This document shows, in pieces, positions 62,653 to 64,000 of a stretch of 64,000 nucleotides of DNA (position 1 is the first letter of the stretch; each line of letters begins with the position of its first letter). Under the pieces are notes generated by a model. It was given only the letters and a program-made list of their open reading frames with translations. It was not told the origin of the DNA and searched no databases. Position numbers and translations under genes: made by a program. The DNA is taken from assembly GCA_963575745.1 (NCBI GenBank), contig CAUYUJ010014343.1, positions 208,847-272,846 on the forward strand, read 5' to 3'. This stretch comes from Prorocentrum cordatum (Eukaryota; Sar; Dinophyceae; Prorocentrales; Prorocentraceae).

Positions 62653-63912
62653 CCTCCAGGGAGGCCCCGCCTGAGCGAGGAGGGTATCGGAATACCATAC
62701 TATTTACATGGTTTCGTGCCCCTCCCACCCCATCCAGGGAGGCCCCGCCTGAGCGAGGAGGGTATCGGAATACCATACTATTTACATGGTTTCGTGCCCC
62801 TCCCACCCCTCCAGGGAGGCCCCGCCTGAGCGAGGAGGGTATCGGAATACCATACTATTTACATGGTTTCGTGCCCCTCCCACCCCTCCAGGGAGGCCCC
62901 GCCTGAGCGAGGAGGGTATCGGAATACCATACTATTTACATGGTTTCGTGCCCCTCCCACCCCTCCAGGGAGGCCCCGCCTGAGCGAGGAGGGTATCGGA
63001 ATACCATACTATTTACATGGTTTCGTGCCCCTCCCACCCCTCCAGGGAGGCCCCGCCTGAGCGAGGAGGGTATCGGAATACCATACTATTTACATGGTTT
63101 CGTGCCCCTCCCACCCCTCCAGGGAGGCCCCGCCTGAGCGAGGAGGGTATCGGAATACCATACTATTTACATGGTTTCGTGCCCCTCCCACCCCTCCAGG
63201 GAGGCCCCGCCTGAGCGAGGAGGGTATCGGAATACCATACTATTTACATGGTTTCGTGCCCCTCCCACCCCTCCAGGGAGGCCCCGCCTGAGCGAGGAGG
63301 GTATCGGAATACCATACTATTTACATGGTTTCGTGCCCCTCCCACCCCTCCAGGGAGGCCCCGCCTGAGCGAGGAGGGTATCGGAATACCATACTATTTA
63401 CATGGTTTCGTGCCCCTCCCACCCCTCCAGGGAGGCCCCGCATGAGCGAGGAGGGTATCGGAATACCATACTATTTACATGGTTTCGTGCCCCTCCCACC
63501 CCTCCAGGGAGGCCCCGCCTGAGCGAGGAGGGTATCGGAATACCATACTATTTACATGGTTTCGTGCCCCTCCCACCCCTCCAGGGAGGCCCCGCCTGAG
63601 CGAGGAGGGTATCGGAATACCATACTATTTACATGGTTTCGTGCCCCTCCCACCCCTCCAGGGAGGCCCCGCCTGAGCGAGGAGGGTATCGGAATACCAT
63701 ACTATTTACATGGTTTCGTGCCCCTCCCACCCCTCCAGGGAGGCCCCGCCTGAGCGAGGAGGGTATCGGAATACCATACTATTTACATGGTTTCGTGCCC
63801 CTCCCACCCCTCCAGGGAGGCCCCGCCTGAGCGAGGAGGGTATCGGAATACCATACTATTTACATGGTTTCGTGCCCCTCCCACCTCTCCAGGGAGGCCC
63901 CGCCTGAGCGTG
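62653..63912 (+). repeat. 77-bp satellite, 16 copies, almost identical
   Basis: ATGGTTTCGTGCCCCTCCC recurs at 62708, 62786, 62863 and every 77 bp to 63864. Within each unit CCTCCAGGGAGG and GGTATCGGAATACC are small inverted repeats. Only a handful of changes are seen (an extra base in the first unit, CGCATGAGCG near 63439, CACCTCTCC near 63883). As 77 is not a multiple of 3, the recurring 65-residue frames are artefacts. Confidence 0.98.
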
Positions 63913-64000
63913 GGGCCCCGCCAAAGCGAGGAGGGCATCAAGAAAATGGGTCCCACGAAACCGTTAATCTCTTTATGTGGGGAACTCCGTTAGCATTATT
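63913..64000. other. Degenerate edge of the satellite
   Basis: GGGGCCCCGCCAAAGCGAGG and AGGGCATCAAGAAAATGGG are decayed unit pieces; the window ends here. Confidence 0.6.

Noticed and set aside
62786-63993. Fifteen identical 65-residue frames
   Set aside because: They arise from the 77-bp satellite read across units; the unit is not a multiple of three and the frames overlap each other.

Overview
The window reads as nuclear DNA of a core dinoflagellate. The grounds are: very low density of plausible coding sequence in GC-rich DNA; remnants of dinoflagellate-style non-LTR retrotransposons; a gene fragment with the long Thr/Ser-rich linkers common in dinoflagellate predicted proteins and with a GC-AG intron; and a great excess of triplet microsatellites and short inverted-repeat elements. 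The species cannot be named from this; a Prorocentrum- or Symbiodiniaceae-like genome would fit. No rRNA, tRNA, CRISPR array or bacterial-type operon was recognised.

Layout. 1-4 kb: two diverged arms of a large inverted repeat built from an ~83-bp satellite enclose a Thr-rich gene fragment (minus strand). 4-13 kb: microsatellites, dispersed repeats and a frameshifted LINE 3' end (7992-8848, plus). 13.5-18.5 kb: a broken LINE on the minus strand; endonuclease and the start of the reverse transcriptase lie at 15.65-17.7 kb, the RNase H end at 13.5-14.3 kb, and MITE-like and other DNA sits between. 20-30 kb: an inverted-repeat transposon family with 8-bp target duplications, three arrays of an 89-bp repeat, and hairpin elements. 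30-37 kb: duplicated CGG elements, CA/ACGC repeats, CTC and CAT microsatellites. 37.4-46.1 kb: the main coding locus, a giant reverse transcriptase/RNase H reading frame on the minus strand ending in 11-residue repeats and interrupted by two single-base indels and one nonsense codon. 46-62 kb: further MITEs, hairpin and foldback elements, 12-bp minisatellites and CAT repeats. 62.3-63.9 kb: a CCATA microsatellite running into a nearly perfect 77-bp satellite.

How the parts relate. Most of the window is explained by a few repeat families present here in two or more copies: (i) the MITE family with TIR TTARGTCGGGCATGTCC and 8-bp TSDs; (ii) a ~170-215-bp GC-rich hairpin family, one copy of which sits in frame inside the Thr-rich gene; (iii) a foldback family filled with a 12-bp GATGCATCGGCG repeat; (iv) several short dispersed repeats with no known name. 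The single large protein is a retroelement protein; its likely role is its own mobilisation. It carries a helical module present three times (W-x3-C-x-P ... C-x3-W) that I do not recognise. All coordinates of repeats are by eye and approximate unless a target duplication is quoted.
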